Below, in pieces: positions 25,858 to 33,527 of a stretch of DNA of 64,000 nucleotides. The position numbers and the translations under genes were made by a program. This DNA comes from a virus, in the IMG/VR virus record IMGVR_UViG_3300042691_019444, positions 1 through 64,000 of that record; one strand, written 5' to 3'. Within the stretch, counting starts at the first letter, position 1. Every line of letters begins with the position of its first letter. The notes below the pieces were generated by a model. The model saw only the letters and a program-made list of their open reading frames with translations. It did not search any database and had not been told where the DNA came from.

Positions 25858-26775
25858 ATGGTTAGTGCGGCTATCAAGTTCGAACAAGGAGCCCTGATTG
25901 GTGTGGCTGGTCAGGCTTTGGAGGGTATTGCCCGAACGTCGGTGACGGTCTCGAATGGGGACGATACTGGGGTGGTGACGTGGGAGTATAAGTTGGAGTC
26001 GGCTCCCATTGGGTCGTCTCTGATTCCCGGCATACTGGGTACATCCTCATCGGTGTCGTTCTTGCCGGATGTGGAGGGTGGTTACGGTATCTCACTGAAG
26101 GTTGTTGGCCCTAGCGGGACTGCGACGGATAGGAGGGTATTCAGCGTTCCGACTGCATGGGGACACAACATTCCGGCGTCGGGGTTCGATGGTAATGCTC
26201 ACAACTTTGGAGGGCAGTCCCGTGGATGGGCCGGAACCTCCACTACGGGGCAGAAGCTATTGGACTCATTCATTGCGTTCGTGTCAACCGCACTACGTAC
26301 GTTTGCGGGGGACGTTGGCGGGTTGTTCAACAACAACATGCTTGTCAAGATACAGGGCAATACGATTCTGGCCTCAACTCCGGTTGCCAATGATGCTCTG
26401 GTATATGACGGCACCAAATGGGCGCCGTCTCCACGCGCCGATAAGCTACATATGTGGAGAGGCATTCCGGCTGATGAAGATCAATCTACAGGTGCAACTC
26501 CCATCGTTGATTTGGGGCATCTGACAGACGTTCCTGATATCGGTACTGACCCTGTAATGATGGCGTCAACTACAGGTCAATCCGTACGGGTCACCAGATT
26601 GGCATCCATGGCCGTAGCTACGGGGGAGCATGATTTCGTACTGATAAAGAACGGAATGAATGACCACTACGAACTATGGTGGAATGGTAATCGGTCAGGT
26701 AGTGCGGGTGCTAGCGGATATGGGGATTTGGCTGCCGGCGAAACCAAAATCCTACTGTATTGGATTGAGCGCTAA
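25858..26775 (+). CDS. minor virion protein with Ig/PKD-like N-terminal domain
   Basis: Residues 1-100 have alternating strands with GVVTWEYKLESAPIGSSLIP and VTVSNGD, which reads like an Ig/PKD-type fold; residues 165-205 (LVKIQGNTILASTPVANDAL, then VYDGTKWAPSP) are a common phage-fibre linker pattern; the C-terminus ends in beta sequence. ATG 25858 follows AAGGGA at the right distance. Probably a fibre or neck protein that closes the surface module. Confidence 0.6.
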   Translation: MVSAAIKFEQGALIGVAGQALEGIARTSVTVSNGDDTGVVTWEYKLESAPIGSSLIPGILGTSSSVSFLPDVEGGYGISLKVVGPSGTATDRRVFSVPTAWGHNIPASGFDGNAHNFGGQSRGWAGTSTTGQKLLDSFIAFVSTALRTFAGDVGGLFNNNMLVKIQGNTILASTPVANDALVYDGTKWAPSPRADKLHMWRGIPADEDQSTGATPIVDLGHLTDVPDIGTDPVMMASTTGQSVRVTRLASMAVATGEHDFVLIKNGMNDHYELWWNGNRSGSAGASGYGDLAAGETKILLYWIER

Positions 26776-26777
26776 AA

Positions 26778-26785
26778 CGGCATAA
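26778..26785 (+). promoter_or_regulatory. CGGCATAA motif
   Basis: Lies 13 bases after a stop codon and about 10 bases before the TGGAGG site of the gene at 26804, with no palindrome next to it. It marks the start of the accessory region. Confidence 0.5.
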
Positions 26786-26803
26786 GCCATAGCTGGAGGC
26801 ACT

Positions 26804-27055
26804 ATGGCTAGGAGACGTTTGAAAGACCTGATTCGGGTTGGCGCTGAATGGGTAGTTCCGGGGACGGGACCGTTGATTGTTGTCGATTACCATCCATCGA
26901 CAGTTATGGTGAGGACACGTACGGGTAGTGAGTGGCTGATACCCGTAACGACTTTGCTGAGATTTGGTTCGCACGTGGGAGGAGCACATGAGGTCAAAGT
27001 TCAAAGAACCGATAGATTACATCGTAAGCCGGTTGGAGTTGAAGGACAGCAATGA
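26804..27055 (+). CDS. hypothetical basic protein, 83 aa
   Basis: A small Arg-rich protein with beta-type sequence in the middle (GTGPLIVVDYHPSTVMVRTR), perhaps a small SH3-like barrel. TGGAGG precedes the start. It overlaps the next gene by 68 bases in another frame. Function unknown. Confidence 0.55.
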   Translation: MARRRLKDLIRVGAEWVVPGTGPLIVVDYHPSTVMVRTRTGSEWLIPVTTLLRFGSHVGGAHEVKVQRTDRLHRKPVGVEGQQ

Positions 27056-27278
27056 GAACGTCGCAATAGGCGTCATTGTGATGCCCCGGTATGAGGGGGA
27101 TACTGATGACCGGTTCTGCGGCACTCAGGGTGATCTCAATATCCGTATCGAGGGCAGCAGAACACGCCAATCCGATGCATATGAGTTGGCCTGCTCCCTA
27201 TTGGACAACCTAAAGGGAAAGCATCGGCTGCTCGAATACGTTCCACGTCTGAAGGCAAAGGTGAAGGTGCGGGTATGA
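26988..27278 (+). CDS. hypothetical protein, 96 aa
   Basis: GGGAGGAG precedes ATG 26988. The product starts with YIVSRLELKDSNENVAIGVI and has a helical second half with a basic C-terminus (RLKAKVKVRV). No family is recognised. The stop overlaps the next ATG. Confidence 0.55.
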   Translation: MRSKFKEPIDYIVSRLELKDSNENVAIGVIVMPRYEGDTDDRFCGTQGDLNIRIEGSRTRQSDAYELACSLLDNLKGKHRLLEYVPRLKAKVKVRV

Positions 27279-27382
27279 GCATATTGATTGGGGTCGCAAT
27301 AGCGTGCATTGCTGGCGCCATTGGGTTCCTGAACGGTATGATTTGGGAACGTCACAGGTTGGCGGGGCAACGGCGGCATTAG
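27275..27382 (+). CDS. 35-residue membrane peptide
   Basis: The ATG lies in an ATGA overlap with the preceding gene, and the reading frame is MSILIGVAIACIAGAIGFLN then GMIWERHRLAGQRRH. One hydrophobic segment of about 20 residues and a basic tail give the layout of a single-pass inner-membrane peptide, as for small holin-like or regulatory peptides. Length and coupling make it plausible but unproven. Confidence 0.5.
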   Translation: MSILIGVAIACIAGAIGFLNGMIWERHRLAGQRRH

Positions 27383-27390
27383 GTAACTGT

Positions 27391-27410
27391 ACCGCAACAC
27401 GTGTTGCGGT
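27391..27410. repeat. CACGTG palindrome, copy 8 (exact)
   Basis: Exact 20-bp palindrome directly followed by GGAGGAACC and ATG 27420. Confidence 0.95.
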
Positions 27411-27419
27411 GGAGGAACC

Positions 27420-27668
27420 ATGGGTAAGCAAGCAATTCATAAATGCGCGTCGTGTGGTAAGTGGGTGAGGGCAATGCCTGGGGACCCAGTTGTGTCTCTC
27501 AGACAATTGGGGGCGGGGTTCTACCATTACGATTGTGCAATGGTGGAGAGTGCGAAGCTACGGGGCACTACGGTTCCGACAATTGGAGAGCAGGACGTAT
27601 TTGGTTTCCTTGACGAAATCGAGGAGTTGGTAGAAGGAGGTTCTGATGCGCACGTTGATTCTGATTAG
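27420..27668 (+). CDS. small zinc-binding protein, 82 aa
   Basis: Starts right after palindrome copy 8 and GGAGG. Has HKCASCGKWV at the N-terminus and FYHYDCA near residue 40, a likely C3H zinc knuckle, with an acidic C-terminal tail. Overlaps the lipoprotein gene by 23 bases. Function unknown. Confidence 0.6.
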   Translation: MGKQAIHKCASCGKWVRAMPGDPVVSLRQLGAGFYHYDCAMVESAKLRGTTVPTIGEQDVFGFLDEIEELVEGGSDAHVDSD

Positions 27669-28131
27669 TGTGGTGCTGATTGGTTGCGGGGGCGCGGAGT
27701 TTAGTTCTGTTTCAGAACCTCTCACAATTCCTCAGATGGATGCTGCCGTGGATGCGATTGTTGGGGAGGAGACAGGGCCCGACACATTGCCGGAAGTCGA
27801 TAGTCCGGATGCAGCATCGGATACGCCTCAATCCCCAGATGGGTGTGAGCCCCTAACTCAAGCGCAGACATGCGAGCGTGCGTACGACCACGACAGGTGC
27901 GGAATCCTATACGAACCAAATTGTGGGATGGGTAGAGATTGCGGTAGTTGTCGGCACGGTGAGTGTGACTTTCAATCACACTTTTGCTTGTGCTCACGCA
28001 TCGTGACTGATGCGGACTTCTACAAGTGCGATGCTGATGAAGACCCCTATAACGGGGGAGCGGAGTGTGTGGCTGATGCGCATTGCCGTATCAATCCATC
28101 CTTTGCCAACATCTATTGCTGTACCAAATAG
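27646..28131 (+). CDS. Cys-rich lipoprotein
   Basis: The 161-residue protein begins with a signal sequence and a lipobox VLIGC (Cys14), so it should be exported and lipidated. A Pro/Asp/Ala-rich spacer (MDAAVDAIVG ... DAASDTP) follows, then a domain with 14 Cys that are probably disulfide-bonded. This spacer-plus-Cys-rich design is common in myxobacterial lipoproteins, which is the main reason for suspecting such a host. Possible roles are superinfection exclusion or host-surface change; neither is shown by sequence. AAGGAGG precedes the start. Confidence 0.75.
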   Translation: MRTLILISVVLIGCGGAEFSSVSEPLTIPQMDAAVDAIVGEETGPDTLPEVDSPDAASDTPQSPDGCEPLTQAQTCERAYDHDRCGILYEPNCGMGRDCGSCRHGECDFQSHFCLCSRIVTDADFYKCDADEDPYNGGAECVADAHCRINPSFANIYCCTK

Positions 28132-28139
28132 GAGGACAG

Positions 28140-28358
28140 ATGGGTGCGAAGCGTGAGAAGGAATTGGAGCTGGAGAACACGATACTGCAAGAGGCTGTGT
28201 CGGAGTTGTCTACCCAACTGAATACGATTCAGAAACTAGCTGAGGGGAACATGCGGGCATATGAGGTGAAGGGCCCATCACCCGCAGTGAAGAGCGTACT
28301 GATGCTTAGGTTGGAGTGTGATGCTCTGAAGTCCAGACTGGAGAGAAGGGGCATTTGA
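28140..28358 (+). CDS. short coiled-coil protein, 72 aa
   Basis: AGGAGG precedes ATG 28140. The product is nearly one continuous helix (ELELENTILQEAVSELSTQL) with heptads, ending in RLECDALKSRLERRGI. The stop overlaps the next start. No function assigned. Confidence 0.6.
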   Translation: MGAKREKELELENTILQEAVSELSTQLNTIQKLAEGNMRAYEVKGPSPAVKSVLMLRLECDALKSRLERRGI

Positions 28359-28768
28359 TGGAATCGTGCCGTGTCCGTATGTGTGTGAGGAATGGGGGCT
28401 ATGCCTACTTGGCTTCGCCGTATACGCATCTTGAACCATCTACGGAAGCGTATCGGTATGAGCAGGTTAGGGACGCATTTGCCTCTCTGGTTACGTCTGA
28501 TTTCGGTAAGTGCATGGCAATTGTTTCTCCTATACTGATGACTCATAATGCGGTAGTGGTGCACGGGTTGCCGCGCGATGCAGGATGGTGGGAGCGGTTC
28601 AATTTGGAATTGATGAAACGCGCTACGGTTTGCATCGTATTGTGTGTGCCGGGATGGAGGGAGTCAGTCGGGGTTAGTAAGGAATTGAAGTGGTTCAAAC
28701 AGAACAACGTGCCAATTCTTTATTATGAAGGATGGGAATTGGTGTGGTGCCCAGAAGGAGGGTTGTGA
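28358..28768 (+). CDS. DUF1937-type protein (nucleoside deoxyribosyltransferase-like fold)
   Basis: The 136-residue product shows the family pattern YLASPYTHLE, MAIVSPILMTHN, GLPRDAGWWERFN and VLCVPGWRESVGVSKELKWF. DUF1937 is related to nucleoside 2-deoxyribosyltransferases and is frequent in phages. A role in nucleotide metabolism or NAD-linked chemistry is likely but unproven. Its ends overlap both neighbours by one base. Confidence 0.75.
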   Translation: MESCRVRMCVRNGGYAYLASPYTHLEPSTEAYRYEQVRDAFASLVTSDFGKCMAIVSPILMTHNAVVVHGLPRDAGWWERFNLELMKRATVCIVLCVPGWRESVGVSKELKWFKQNNVPILYYEGWELVWCPEGGL

Positions 28769-29100
28769 TGGAAGTCAAAGAACGCAGTCGATGGTTGGAA
28801 GAGCTGATCAACAAGCGGGTTGCGGAACGGAATCACCCGGTATCTACCCAAGTGCAATACTTTGCGCCGCGCTTCAGATTGAGTGACCAGGATAGGCTAT
28901 ATCTTTCACAACTGAGTGCTGACATGAGTGCGGGGCAAAAGATTGGATTGTTGAAAGCCTATAGGCGGCAGTTGTTTGAGATTGATATGAAGCTGTTGAT
29001 GATGCATCCGGCCGCAATCATCCCCGGTATGAGTGAGTCGGATCATCGCAAAGCCCGCAATGCAGCCAAGCGTGAACGGCGTCGACTGCGCGGTAAGTAA
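28768..29100 (+). CDS. hypothetical basic helical protein, 110 aa
   Basis: Starts in the overlap with the DUF1937 gene, with GGAGGG upstream. It is helical and ends with a strongly basic tail (KARNAAKRERRRLRGK). No family is recognised. It precedes the terminase small subunit. Confidence 0.55.
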   Translation: MEVKERSRWLEELINKRVAERNHPVSTQVQYFAPRFRLSDQDRLYLSQLSADMSAGQKIGLLKAYRRQLFEIDMKLLMMHPAAIIPGMSESDHRKARNAAKRERRRLRGK

Positions 29101-29156
29101 TCCTCCCCCTTTACTAGTCTCCCGGTCTTCTGATAGTTGTATGTCAGGAGCCAATC

Positions 29157-29693
29157 ATGCGGAGACGTATACCCGAGAACACTGGCATTCGTAATCCTAA
29201 TGGGGGAACGAGCGCCCTAATGGTGCGCGTTCAACGGGAGATGTTCGTTGAGAAGTTGTTGATGGACGACACTCCCAATGACCTGATAATTGCTGCTGCC
29301 GAACAGCAATTTGGCATTGGGATGCGCGCTACCCAATACCTCATCCAGACAGTAAAGAAGAGATGGGAGCAGGAGACTGCCGATAGACGCCAGTATTGGA
29401 AGGACATGGCAATACGGCGGTTGATGCACACCATAAAGGGGGCGCGCGAGGACCGGAAATGGGGCGACGTAGTTGCGGCCGAGCGACTACTAAGTCAGAT
29501 TCAGGGAACGCAGGCACCTGTTGAGATCAAGGCCGAATTCACGTACGCGCAAGCGGTAGCCGACTACATCAGCAATTACACTGATGATGAGTTGAATGAC
29601 ATGATTGCCCAATACAATGATATGAAGCGACGGGCGTCGGTCATTACGGTACAGGCCGAGCAGGTCTCACCGCCACTGCTCCCCAAGCTATAG
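29157..29693 (+). CDS. putative terminase small subunit
   Basis: The 178-residue protein has an N-terminal helix-turn-helix candidate (LIIAAAEQQFGIGMRATQYL) followed by a helical region (YWKDMAIRRLMHTIKGARED) and KWGDVVAAERLLSQIQGTQAP, the pattern of small terminase subunits that end the DNA-binding part with an L..I.G segment. It should recognise the packaging start. The large subunit lies about 8 kb downstream, unusually far. CAGGAG precedes the start. Confidence 0.65.
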   Translation: MRRRIPENTGIRNPNGGTSALMVRVQREMFVEKLLMDDTPNDLIIAAAEQQFGIGMRATQYLIQTVKKRWEQETADRRQYWKDMAIRRLMHTIKGAREDRKWGDVVAAERLLSQIQGTQAPVEIKAEFTYAQAVADYISNYTDDELNDMIAQYNDMKRRASVITVQAEQVSPPLLPKL

Positions 29694-29694
29694 C

Positions 29695-29713
29695 ACCGCA
29701 ACACGTGTTGCGG
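29695..29713. repeat. CACGTG palindrome, copy 9 (exact) joined to CGGCATAA
   Basis: Exact 18-bp core (29696-29713) that runs directly into CATAAC, making a shared CGGCATAA (29711-29718), then GTGGAGG and ATG 29736. This composite occurs four times in the window. Confidence 0.95.
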
Positions 29714-29735
29714 CATAACGCATGTGGAGGTTGTT

Positions 29736-30041
29736 ATGAGCGACAACGAACAAGCGTTATGCGTGCCATGCGTACATCTAAACGGGTCGGGGTCCGATAC
29801 GCTTCTCAAGGAATACCGAGAAGTTGTGGAGGCATTCGACGAACTACAGTTGGCCCTTCAGCGACTTACGTTTCATTCGCGAGACTACTACGTATTGGGA
29901 GATGATGCGTGGAAGGTTGCGCGTGATGCCGAGACCGCCAGACGAGCAATGGTGTCAAGGTGTCGGGATGAGTATCGGCAAATCATGGTGGGGATTCGGA
30001 GACAAATTCGGGATAAGGAACGCCAGAGGGAGGTAAGATGA
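29736..30041 (+). CDS. hypothetical helical protein, 101 aa
   Basis: Start set by GGAGG at 29726-29730. It begins with CVPCVHLNG (possible zinc pair) and continues as charged helices ending RQIRDKERQREVR. No family is recognised. The stop overlaps the next start by four bases. Confidence 0.55.
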   Translation: MSDNEQALCVPCVHLNGSGSDTLLKEYREVVEAFDELQLALQRLTFHSRDYYVLGDDAWKVARDAETARRAMVSRCRDEYRQIMVGIRRQIRDKERQREVR

Positions 30042-30343
30042 GAGTCATATTCGAGTTGGCGGTTGGGATGGTGTTGGTTGCGGCGATAGTGCATGGTGCG
30101 ATTCTCAAGCTGAGGGTTGCGATGCTTGAGAAGAAGGTAAAGCAACTGACCACCAAAACGAACAATCCCTCAACCGTATTCGGGTTCAGGATCGGTACAC
30201 CAGACATCCATGAAATGGCCCTGAAGATGGGATATGAGCCATTCGCATTGACGGGGGACCAACTCATGGATGTGGTCGATTTGGTGATGGAGGAGAAGGC
30301 CCATACCCATAAGCCCAATCACCCAATCATAGACGCAAATTAG
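30038..30343 (+). CDS. N-anchored membrane protein with coiled coil, 101 aa
   Basis: A hydrophobic N-terminal helix (VIFELAVGMVLVAAIVHGAI) is followed by a short coiled coil (LKLRVAMLEKKVKQLTTK) and a soluble tail. The layout is shared by inner-membrane spanins and other phage membrane proteins, so a lysis role is possible but unsupported by any specific motif. Confidence 0.6.
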   Translation: MRVIFELAVGMVLVAAIVHGAILKLRVAMLEKKVKQLTTKTNNPSTVFGFRIGTPDIHEMALKMGYEPFALTGDQLMDVVDLVMEEKAHTHKPNHPIIDAN

Positions 30344-30352
30344 GAGGGTGTG

Positions 30353-31249
30353 ATGCGGCGCAAAGTAAGTTCAGAGGACCCATTCTTCAGATACGACTTT
30401 GGTGGGGACCCATCATCACAGGAGTACAGGGGTTGTTCGCTTGTGAAGCCCAGTACGATTCATGAACTTGTGGAGGAGTTCAATACGGCGGTGAATGCGG
30501 TGGAGACTTGCTATGCGCGACTGCGAGAGGCCGAAGCTGACCTTGAGAAAGTGTATAGCTATCAGGGGAGCACGAATCGGATTCGCATTGATGCGTGCGC
30601 CGGATACGGGCATGGATGTGACTTTAGTCCGGCAGGAGCCCAACGCACGATTGAGAAGATGCAGCGAGAAGCATGGTGGTTCATTGTTGAGCGGCTTGAG
30701 ATGCGTAGGGTGCTCAGCGTGCAGAAGACCAAAGAGTTAGATGAGCAGTTGAACAAAGGTGAATTGCCTCCCATTACGTATCCGAACGTGGAGGCATTCG
30801 TCCAGAAGTACGCATCAGACATCTCGTCGCTTATTGAGGATCAGATAAAGGAGGTGTTCGGGTTCCTACGCCCGCGTGGGGGTACGCGCGGCGGGAAGTA
30901 TAAGACCAATCCTAAGTTCGAGTTGAAGGACCGAGTCATCCTGGCGTATTGGGTCGACGACATGACGTGGAGTAGTCGATACCAAATCGCCCACAACTAC
31001 CAGAACGAAGCCCGTGCACTGGAGAGGGTATTCCAGACGTTGGACGGGAAGGGTAATGTGCTGAAGGGCTATTACTCAGAGTTGGACATCGCAATGAGGG
31101 AGGCACCTGATGGGGTAGGTGAGACTGACTATTTCAAATTCCGGGCATGCAAGAACCGCAACCTACATCTGCAATTCAAGCGGATGGATCTGGTGAAGAA
31201 ACTGAACATGATTGCTGGGGGTAAGTCCCTAAAGGAAGCATCGCAATGA
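30353..31249 (+). CDS. DUF4942-family protein
   Basis: The 298-residue product matches the DUF4942 pattern as I know it: an N-terminal helical part, AWWFIVERLEMRRVLS, LPPITYPNVEAFV, IKEVFGFLRPRG and especially a C-terminal FKFRACKNRNLHLQFKRMD followed by LVKKLNMIAGG. The family is common in phages and mobile elements; its function is unknown to me. GGAGGG precedes ATG 30353. Confidence 0.75.
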   Translation: MRRKVSSEDPFFRYDFGGDPSSQEYRGCSLVKPSTIHELVEEFNTAVNAVETCYARLREAEADLEKVYSYQGSTNRIRIDACAGYGHGCDFSPAGAQRTIEKMQREAWWFIVERLEMRRVLSVQKTKELDEQLNKGELPPITYPNVEAFVQKYASDISSLIEDQIKEVFGFLRPRGGTRGGKYKTNPKFELKDRVILAYWVDDMTWSSRYQIAHNYQNEARALERVFQTLDGKGNVLKGYYSELDIAMREAPDGVGETDYFKFRACKNRNLHLQFKRMDLVKKLNMIAGGKSLKEASQ

Positions 31250-31725
31250 CAAAGCTGAGAGAGCAAGTGCATGAGTTCATGGTGGCTACGGGGCAGGAGA
31301 TTCTGGATAACCCCTCAGTACCACCTTCGCCCGCTACGGTTCGGTTGAGGGTACTGCTTATTGTGGAAGAAGCGTTTGAGTATGCAATTGCATCTACGTC
31401 GGATAGGGGAGCGCACAGATACTTGAGCGCCGCAATGAGCAACGTACTGAAGACCATACAGGAGTTGGATGCTGACGTATGGGATCACCCGAACCGCGTA
31501 GAGATTGCCGACGCGTTGGCCGATCTTGATTATGTTGTGGAGGGTGCACGCCTTACGTATGGAATCGATGGGGACCGGATTGCGGACATTGTGCATGCAA
31601 CCAACATGAAGAAGTTGGAGGGCCCAATCGACCCGGTAACCATGAAGCGACTGAAGCCTCCTGGCTGGGTTCCGCCGACTGTCGATATCGCTAAGGAGCT
31701 GAACAAGCAATGCCTCCCAAAGTAA
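31246..31725 (+). CDS. MazG-like nucleotide pyrophosphohydrolase
   Basis: The 159-residue protein has the all-alpha MazG/PRA-PH pattern: RLRVLLIVEEAFEYAIA (metal-binding Glu pair), VEIADALADLDYVVEGARLT (second acidic cluster), then IVHATNMKKLEG and LKPPGWVPPT. It should hydrolyse a (d)NTP or related substrate. It lies directly before the adenine methyltransferase, with a 16-base overlap. A dNTP-pool or nucleotide-alarm role is possible. Confidence 0.75.
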   Translation: MTKLREQVHEFMVATGQEILDNPSVPPSPATVRLRVLLIVEEAFEYAIASTSDRGAHRYLSAAMSNVLKTIQELDADVWDHPNRVEIADALADLDYVVEGARLTYGIDGDRIADIVHATNMKKLEGPIDPVTMKRLKPPGWVPPTVDIAKELNKQCLPK

Positions 31726-32450
31726 CAGGGCCACTGTTCAAGTGGTTTGGAAGTAAGTGGTTGAGCAGTAAGACGCTCCCACAACCAACACGGGACTCGT
31801 TGATTGAACCGTTCGCGGGAGGAGCTGGTTATGCCTTACGGCATTGTCACCTAAACGTCCTATTGGCTGAGTCGGATGTTCGATTGCATCATTTGTGGGT
31901 GTGGCTCATAAGGTATGCGACCGAAGCGGCCATTAGGGAGATTCCGATCGATATCCCGGTCGGTACAGATATCAGACATTTGGAATTGAGTGTCGGCCAG
32001 GAACTACTCCTCAAAAACTGGCAGCGAACGAATAACGTGGGGAATTGCTGGACCATAAGTCCGTGGGGCAACAAGCCCGGACAATGGACCGCAAATACCC
32101 GCGCACGTGTTGCGGAAGAGATAGGGGCAATCAAGCATTGGAATGTAGCAACCGATGACGGGTTCGAAGTAATGAAGCGTTCTTACTTCGTTGACGCCAC
32201 ATGGTTCATCGACCCTCCTTATCAGTACAACTACCAATATGGTAAGCGACCAATTGATTATGAAGCTCTAGGCAAATTGGTAGATAGGTGTGCGGAGCGT
32301 GGTCAGGTGATTGTGTGTGAGGCAGTATGTCCCAAGACAGGCCGTGTTCCTACGTGGTTGCCATTCAAGCACTTCGGCGACCGCATCACCAGTAGGCGCA
32401 AACCCACCAATAACCATCACAGCAAAGAGCTAATTTGGGTCAGTGCCTAA
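31710..32450 (+). CDS. D12-class N6-adenine DNA methyltransferase (Dam-like)
   Basis: The 246-residue protein has the D12 motifs FKWFGSK at the N-terminus, the SAM-binding EPFAGGAGYAL (33-43) and the catalytic FIDPPY (about 166-171), with a C-terminal NNHHSKELIWV. It should methylate adenine in a short DNA site, perhaps to evade restriction. A split, degraded palindrome copy lies inside the gene at 32088-32115 and is read as WTANTRARVAE. Target unknown. Confidence 0.9.
   Translation: MPPKVTGPLFKWFGSKWLSSKTLPQPTRDSLIEPFAGGAGYALRHCHLNVLLAESDVRLHHLWVWLIRYATEAAIREIPIDIPVGTDIRHLELSVGQELLLKNWQRTNNVGNCWTISPWGNKPGQWTANTRARVAEEIGAIKHWNVATDDGFEVMKRSYFVDATWFIDPPYQYNYQYGKRPIDYEALGKLVDRCAERGQVIVCEAVCPKTGRVPTWLPFKHFGDRITSRRKPTNNHHSKELIWVSA
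32088..32115. repeat. degraded, split palindrome copy inside the methyltransferase gene
   Basis: Left arm ACCGCAA, an 8-9-base interruption, then an intact CACGTGTTGCGG right arm. It is not counted among the 23 copies but shows the same right-arm conservation. Confidence 0.5.
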
Positions 32451-32451
32451 C

Positions 32452-32471
32452 ACGGCAACACGTGTTGCGGT
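32452..32471. repeat. CACGTG palindrome, copy 10 (one mismatch)
   Basis: ACGGCAACACGTGTTGCGGT: one mismatch in the left arm. Followed by CGGCATAA at 32478 and GAGGAGG before the start at 32527. Confidence 0.9.
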
Positions 32472-32477
32472 AGCTTG

Positions 32478-32485
32478 CGGCATAA
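32478..32485 (+). promoter_or_regulatory. CGGCATAA motif
   Basis: Seven bases after palindrome copy 10 and followed by a half-site ACCGCAAACG. The gene start lies about 40 bases downstream. Confidence 0.5.
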
Positions 32486-32526
32486 GTAGTAGTAAGCACC
32501 GCAAACGGTTGTTGTGAGGAGGTATC

Positions 32527-33276
32527 ATGAAGACCTATACGCTGATTGATGGTAAGTGCCACGAAGGTGTTGTTGTGAAGAACGTAGGGAGGGGAGCCCC
32601 GCGCGTGATGGTCGGAGACCGAACGTTTATGTATGCGGGCACAAGGGACTTTGTTGGGCTTGCGCCTGATAAGACCACAACGGTTACGCGCGCACGACTT
32701 GCAACTACGATTCATCAGAACCGAAAGTTCATGATTCTGGTGAATGACTGGAAGGGACTTGTTGGGGGGACAATGCTGCTGTTCTCCGTAACAGTCAAAC
32801 TCCCTAAGGGGCATTCGGGCCCGCTTGTGCGGTTGGTGAAGCTAGCTAATTGTCCGATGAGGGGAGCACATTTACATGCTCATGGGCAATGCCGGTTGTG
32901 TGGGGAGGAGTTAGTGGACAACATTCCTCGCACGAACAACGGTAAGCCATTCAGGCATCCAGATAAGGGGCTGATTCACGAGTCCACACGCGCACAGGAG
33001 TCGATGGTTGGCTGGTTCAACATTCGGTCCCGTGAGGCCCAGAATGGAGAGACAATCGTTGAGGGGTTGTTGTCGTTTCCGAACCATAACCCCAGACAGT
33101 CAATTCCGGGCGACTTGGTTGTTGGGTATCCAATTACGTCGGTGTTGGATACCCAAACATTGTTTAGTGGATTCAGGATCGAGTACGCGGGTGGAGAGAT
33201 TCCGCAATTCAGGACAGTGCCGTATGAGGAGAAGTTGGTAATGGACACGGACTGGTATTTGGACGGTCAACTATGA
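32527..33276 (+). CDS. hypothetical protein with internal zinc site, 249 aa
   Basis: The first 105 residues look like a small beta-barrel domain; CPMRGAHLHAHGQCRLCGEEL (about 116-136) supplies Cys and His residues for a zinc site; the last 70 residues are beta-rich. No family is recognised. GAGGAGG precedes the start, and the stop overlaps the next gene. Confidence 0.6.
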   Translation: MKTYTLIDGKCHEGVVVKNVGRGAPRVMVGDRTFMYAGTRDFVGLAPDKTTTVTRARLATTIHQNRKFMILVNDWKGLVGGTMLLFSVTVKLPKGHSGPLVRLVKLANCPMRGAHLHAHGQCRLCGEELVDNIPRTNNGKPFRHPDKGLIHESTRAQESMVGWFNIRSREAQNGETIVEGLLSFPNHNPRQSIPGDLVVGYPITSVLDTQTLFSGFRIEYAGGEIPQFRTVPYEEKLVMDTDWYLDGQL

Positions 33277-33527
33277 CGGCGGAACTCCTGCGGCACATGT
33301 TGGGGAACTTCGCACTTGCGTTGTTGTTCATTGGCGCGCTTGCGTTGCTGTGTGGGTATGCGCTTGAGAGGTATGAGAGATACGAGGAGACAGACGATCC
33401 GGAAGAATCACTGGAGAGGAGGGTACGGGCGGTTGAGAATCGGTGTAGGGGGTTGAGAGATCAGATGAACAAGGTAGTAGATAGGGTCGAAAGACTAGAA
33501 CGTAAACAGGAGCGGGAACATGAGTGA
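33273..33527 (+). CDS. small membrane protein with coiled coil (spanin-like layout)
   Basis: An N-terminal hydrophobic segment (LGNFALALLFIGALALLCGY) is followed by a charged coiled coil (SLERRVRAVENRCRGLRDQM ... VDRVERLERKQERE). This is the layout of inner-membrane spanin subunits such as Rz. No matching lipoprotein partner lies next to it, so lysis function is only a suggestion. Overlaps both neighbours by a few bases. Confidence 0.6.
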   Translation: MTAELLRHMLGNFALALLFIGALALLCGYALERYERYEETDDPEESLERRVRAVENRCRGLRDQMNKVVDRVERLERKQEREHE

